64,000 bases of DNA from NCBI RefSeq assembly GCF_004916975.1, contig NZ_STGQ01000003.1:514501-578500 (forward strand), in the 5' to 3' direction. Of this stretch, positions 61,362 to 64,000 are shown one piece after another (positions within the stretch are counted from its first letter, which is position 1; each line of letters starts with the position of its first letter). The stretch comes from Paenibacillus dokdonensis. Its GTDB lineage: Bacteria; Bacillota; Bacilli; Paenibacillales; Paenibacillaceae. The notes beneath the pieces were generated by a model, which saw only the letters and a list, made by a program, of their open reading frames with translations, did not search any database and was not told where the DNA came from. A program made the position numbers and the translations under genes.

Positions 61362-63236
61362 TTACAGCTTCAACGCCTGACCGCATCGGCCGCAGTATCT
61401 GGAGCCCGCAGGTGAGACGGTTTTACATGCATCGCAGACCAGGGATTGAACGGCTTCCCCCTTCGCTTGATCATGGCTAACGGCTGCCTTCAATCTTTCT
61501 TCCAGCTGCTGTTCCGGATTGACGGCATACAGCATGTATTTCTCATCCCGGGAACCCCGGCGGATCAGCATATAAAGCAGTGCCACGCCTGCAACGGCGA
61601 CAACCAGCATCCCGATCAGCTTCAACGCTCCGGTGTTATATTGAAAATCCCATAAGGCATGCAGCAGAATACTCATGAGCAGCAGAGTGATCATCGCCAG
61701 TATATTCTTCATCTGCATCCCGCGGGCACCGGATGAATTCAAGCCTCGTCCCATTGCATACCAAATCCCGGCGGCCGCAATCGCCGTCCATGTTCCGTGA
61801 CCGAACGGGGATATAAGCGCTCGTACCCATAGTACAGCGAGCATGCCTGAAGTTGCATGATTTTGCAGAAAGGTTAGTCCGTAAAGAATGCTCTCGATCG
61901 CTGCGAAGCCCATGCCTGCAGCAGCGCCGAATACGATCGCATCCATGAGAAAACGCTGCTTGCGGCTGCGCAGGAATATCAAGCAGACCAGCAGCTTCGC
62001 GAATTCTTCAATAACAGCAATGAGAATGGCCGCTCTGACATGCCCGGCCGGATCAGACTGCATCCCGGTAATGTCCAGCCACTCATGCTCAAGCAGCCAA
62101 GCGATGGGCAAAGCTACAACTGCCGAAGCTGCAAAAATTATGACTACACGCATAACCCGAAAGCCCAGCAGCTGGGAGCTGCGCATATACGCCACAAAGG
62201 ATACAGGACCTACAAATCCACCGGACAGAAGGGCCGCATAGATCCAGATGGGCTGCTTCAGCCAGGCTGCAAGTACCGTGAACACTATGAAAATCCCGCC
62301 GAGTCCGAGGAGAATATCCATCCAGCGTTCCCTTTTAGCAGATGGAGGTGCAGGGATAGCCGCATCCAGGCCCGTTCCGCTCTGTGCTGTTTGTTCCTTG
62401 GGCTCCTCTGAGAACTGCAGCTTGGATTTCACGGTCTCATTCAAGAGATCAGGCCGGCGGATGCGCAGCACCTCATGGAACTGCCGTCTGACCGGTTCAT
62501 ACTGCTGGAGGACAAAATGAAATTCATCCCTGCCCATCACCATCAGCTCACCATTTTCCAGTGCCGTGATGGTCCCTGTATTCGCTGCGCCTGTCAGCAA
62601 ATCCATCTCGCCGAAATAATCCCCAGCTTCATATACGGCCTTCTTCCGGCGTCCGGAGCGGACCTCAAATCGGCCTTCCGCGATCATATAGAACCTGTCA
62701 GCCATCACGCCTTCCGTCACTATCACGTCGCCTTTATAGACCTTCCGCCTTACGGTGACTTCGGCCAGCCCGCGAAGCTCGGCATTCGGAATTGCAGCCC
62801 AGATCGTCGCTTTGCTGAGCATGGCATGCATCGTCCGGATCCGTGCCGAAAAGGATAAGCTTTCATGAAACATCGGGCTTGCCGCAGCCAGTCGGCTAAA
62901 GGCATTCTGTTCCAGCCGGAGCGCTTTAACCTCACCGATTGCTTGCACGCCTGAGGTTCTCTTTTCCTCGAGAAAAAGAGCCACCTCGCCGATCAGCGCG
63001 CCTTCGCCCAGAACATCCAGCGTAACCGATTGTCCGACCAAATTTCGGGAGACCACCTGAACCTGCCCGTCCATGACGAAATAACATGAGTTACCGTAGC
63101 TGCCCTCCACAATCAGGCTGTCTCCGTCGTGGAAGCTCTCTTCATGCATTGACATAGCTGCCCCTTCCAGCTCGGGAACGGGTACACCACGAAAAAGCGG
63201 GTGGCCTCGTAAAAAATCTACCGCCATCATTGTCAT
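61362..63236 (-). CDS. Cyclic-nucleotide-binding domains fused to a PrsW-type intramembrane protease
   Basis: A 624-residue multidomain membrane protein. Two cyclic-nucleotide-binding domains come first (about 8-125 and 140-255). The first has a good phosphate cassette (IGEVALFLEEKRTS, Arg93 present); the second (FGEMDLLTGAANTG) lacks the Arg. After a linker come about eight transmembrane segments (about 305-580) with PrsW motifs: Glu410-Glu411 and Lys414 (EEFAK), Glu448 (AAIES), His480 (GHGTW) and His526 (HALWDF). The C-terminus has a two-CxxC zinc ribbon (CDAC, CGRC). PrsW proteases in Bacillus start anti-sigma cleavage; here nucleotide binding may gate the protease. Start 63236 is set by GGAG eight bases upstream. 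Confidence 0.9.
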   Translation of the reverse strand: MTMMAVDFLRGHPLFRGVPVPELEGAAMSMHEESFHDGDSLIVEGSYGNSCYFVMDGQVQVVSRNLVGQSVTLDVLGEGALIGEVALFLEEKRTSGVQAIGEVKALRLEQNAFSRLAAASPMFHESLSFSARIRTMHAMLSKATIWAAIPNAELRGLAEVTVRRKVYKGDVIVTEGVMADRFYMIAEGRFEVRSGRRKKAVYEAGDYFGEMDLLTGAANTGTITALENGELMVMGRDEFHFVLQQYEPVRRQFHEVLRIRRPDLLNETVKSKLQFSEEPKEQTAQSGTGLDAAIPAPPSAKRERWMDILLGLGGIFIVFTVLAAWLKQPIWIYAALLSGGFVGPVSFVAYMRSSQLLGFRVMRVVIIFAASAVVALPIAWLLEHEWLDITGMQSDPAGHVRAAILIAVIEEFAKLLVCLIFLRSRKQRFLMDAIVFGAAAGMGFAAIESILYGLTFLQNHATSGMLAVLWVRALISPFGHGTWTAIAAAGIWYAMGRGLNSSGARGMQMKNILAMITLLLMSILLHALWDFQYNTGALKLIGMLVVAVAGVALLYMLIRRGSRDEKYMLYAVNPEQQLEERLKAAVSHDQAKGEAVQSLVCDACKTVSPAGSRYCGRCGQALKL

Positions 63237-63254
63237 TTCCATCTCTCCATACAC

Positions 63255-63285
63255 GAAAAGAATCCGCCGTACGGCAGATTCCTCT
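63255..63285 (-). terminator. Terminator between the coiled-coil protein and CNB/PrsW genes
   Basis: On the minus strand GAATCTGCCG and CGGCGGATTC form a perfect-looking stem followed by TTTTC. Its proximity (about 20 bases) to the next start codon suggests that part of the transcripts may read through. Confidence 0.65.
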
Positions 63286-63314
63286 CTTTGATCATTAATG
63301 TTTTAAACTTCATT

Positions 63315-63908
63315 TTATCTCATATTACCAATAATGCTGTTTCGGGAATCCTGCATCTTCTTAACGAAATTTGTCATCGTGTCAAAAGCCTCATTGCGTT
63401 TGTTGCTCATCGACTGAAGACGCAGCATATCCATCTGCTGGCTATTCGATAACGAGTCTATTTTACCTTTTAAATCCTGACTCATTTTGTCCAGCTCGTC
63501 CTTCGTATAGCTTGTCTTGCTTCCGTCCCCAAGACCTTGTTCAGACAGTTTACTGTTAATGTCGCTCGGAAGATCGTACTGTCCGGTTGCATTATCCTGG
63601 GATCTGACGTCATTGACACTGGACAGCAGGTCATTAACGCTCGCAATTTGTGAATTGCGATTCTGAACTTCCGTCATCTGCTGATTCAGCTGCTGCTCCA
63701 ACAAAGACGTCCGCTGTTCCTGAACAGCCATCAGCGCCGTTTCAATATCCATGCTGCTAATATCAATCTGTCCAACGGAGTTGCTCGTTCCGCCGCCCAC
63801 AGCCTGCTTTACCGACTGATAGGCTTGATCATTCATCATAATGCCTGTTCCTGCAACGACGCCAATCACCAAAGAAGCGGCTGTCGTTAAAATTATTCTA
63901 CGATTCAT
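63315..63908 (-). CDS. Membrane-anchored coiled-coil protein of unknown function
   Basis: A 197-residue protein with one N-terminal hydrophobic segment (about 5-24, IILTTAASLVIGVVAGTGI) acting as signal anchor, a Gly/Ser spacer, and an outer part of long Gln/Ser-rich heptad-like helices (about 55-195), for example SLLEQQLNQQMTEVQNRNSQ. It has no lipobox, LPXTG or enzymatic motif. An ATG at 63908 is chosen with AGGTCAGGG upstream; an in-frame TTG lies 15 bases earlier. Upstream of the CNB/PrsW gene; whether it is a partner or substrate of that protease is unknown. Confidence 0.7.
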   Translation of the reverse strand: MNRRIILTTAASLVIGVVAGTGIMMNDQAYQSVKQAVGGGTSNSVGQIDISSMDIETALMAVQEQRTSLLEQQLNQQMTEVQNRNSQIASVNDLLSSVNDVRSQDNATGQYDLPSDINSKLSEQGLGDGSKTSYTKDELDKMSQDLKGKIDSLSNSQQMDMLRLQSMSNKRNEAFDTMTNFVKKMQDSRNSIIGNMR

Positions 63909-64000
63909 CAGCCCTGACCTCAATTCATCGATTCTTAAATTCTACTATAAAAAATGATAGCAAAAACAGGAAATAATAACAATCCAATATGTACCATTTT

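Overview
The window looks like the chromosome of a Paenibacillus-type, carbohydrate-scavenging Gram-positive soil bacterium. Evidence from the sequence: strong AGGAGG-type ribosome binding sites, frequent GTG and TTG starts, lipobox solute-binding lipoproteins, four CUT1 sugar transporters without their own ATPase, YesM/YesN-type sensor kinase and AraC-regulator pairs, several family 2 glycoside hydrolases, a GH36 alpha-galactosidase, a GH46 chitosanase, a class D-like sortase, and intermediate base composition. Genus is an inference. No rRNA, tRNA, CRISPR array or prophage was seen. Most genes lie on the minus strand, so the transcriptional order is right to left.

Layout. 1-7.9 kb: sugar ABC operon (binding protein, two permeases, YesM kinase, YesN regulator, then a second paralogous binding protein cut by the window edge). 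8.1-11.9 kb: secreted Asp-box (sialidase-superfamily) enzyme and a GH2 enzyme with a palindromic operator. 12-17.6 kb: small genes (HEAT-repeat protein, glycine/lysine-rich protein), a TetR-P450 pair with two identical operator cores, an aldo/keto reductase, a small secreted peptide, a HEPN-like protein and a PhnP-like metallo-hydrolase. 17.6-26 kb: alpha-galactoside utilisation (kinase carrying two frameshifts, regulator, binding protein, permeases, GH36). 26.2-30.2 kb: a sortase locus whose LPXTG adhesin has lost its N-terminus and is fused in frame to the start of an IS3-type OrfA. 30.7-39.8 kb: second sugar ABC operon with a 907-residue GH2, an ArsR-like regulator with a beta-rich sensor domain, and another GH2. 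40-42.8 kb: large secreted metallophosphoesterase. 43.2-45.9 kb: ModAB and a divergent regulator with a substrate-binding-like domain. 46-47.4 kb: DMT transporter and a small membrane protein. 47.6-58.9 kb: a nine-gene operon. 59.6-63.9 kb: chitosanase, CYTH phosphatase-like protein, a cyclic-nucleotide-binding/PrsW protease fusion and a coiled-coil membrane protein.

Two parts stand out. The 47.6-58.9 kb operon begins with a LacI regulator fused to a ribokinase-like domain and encodes an AtuA/DUF1446 protein, a DUF4387 protein, an LplABC-like ABC transporter, two ADP-ribosylglycohydrolase-family enzymes and a free ribokinase. The gene order suggests import of a ribosylated (or similar N- or O-glycosidic) compound, intracellular cleavage and phosphorylation of the released pentose, with the fused kinase domain possibly acting as the sensor. 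The second is a protein joining two cyclic-nucleotide-binding domains to a PrsW-type intramembrane protease and a zinc ribbon, which suggests a ligand-gated membrane protease.

The sugar operons share design features: a binding-protein gene first, a strong hairpin just after it in three cases, no ATPase gene (so a shared MsmX-like ATPase elsewhere is expected), and cre-like or variant cre-like palindromes upstream of several units.
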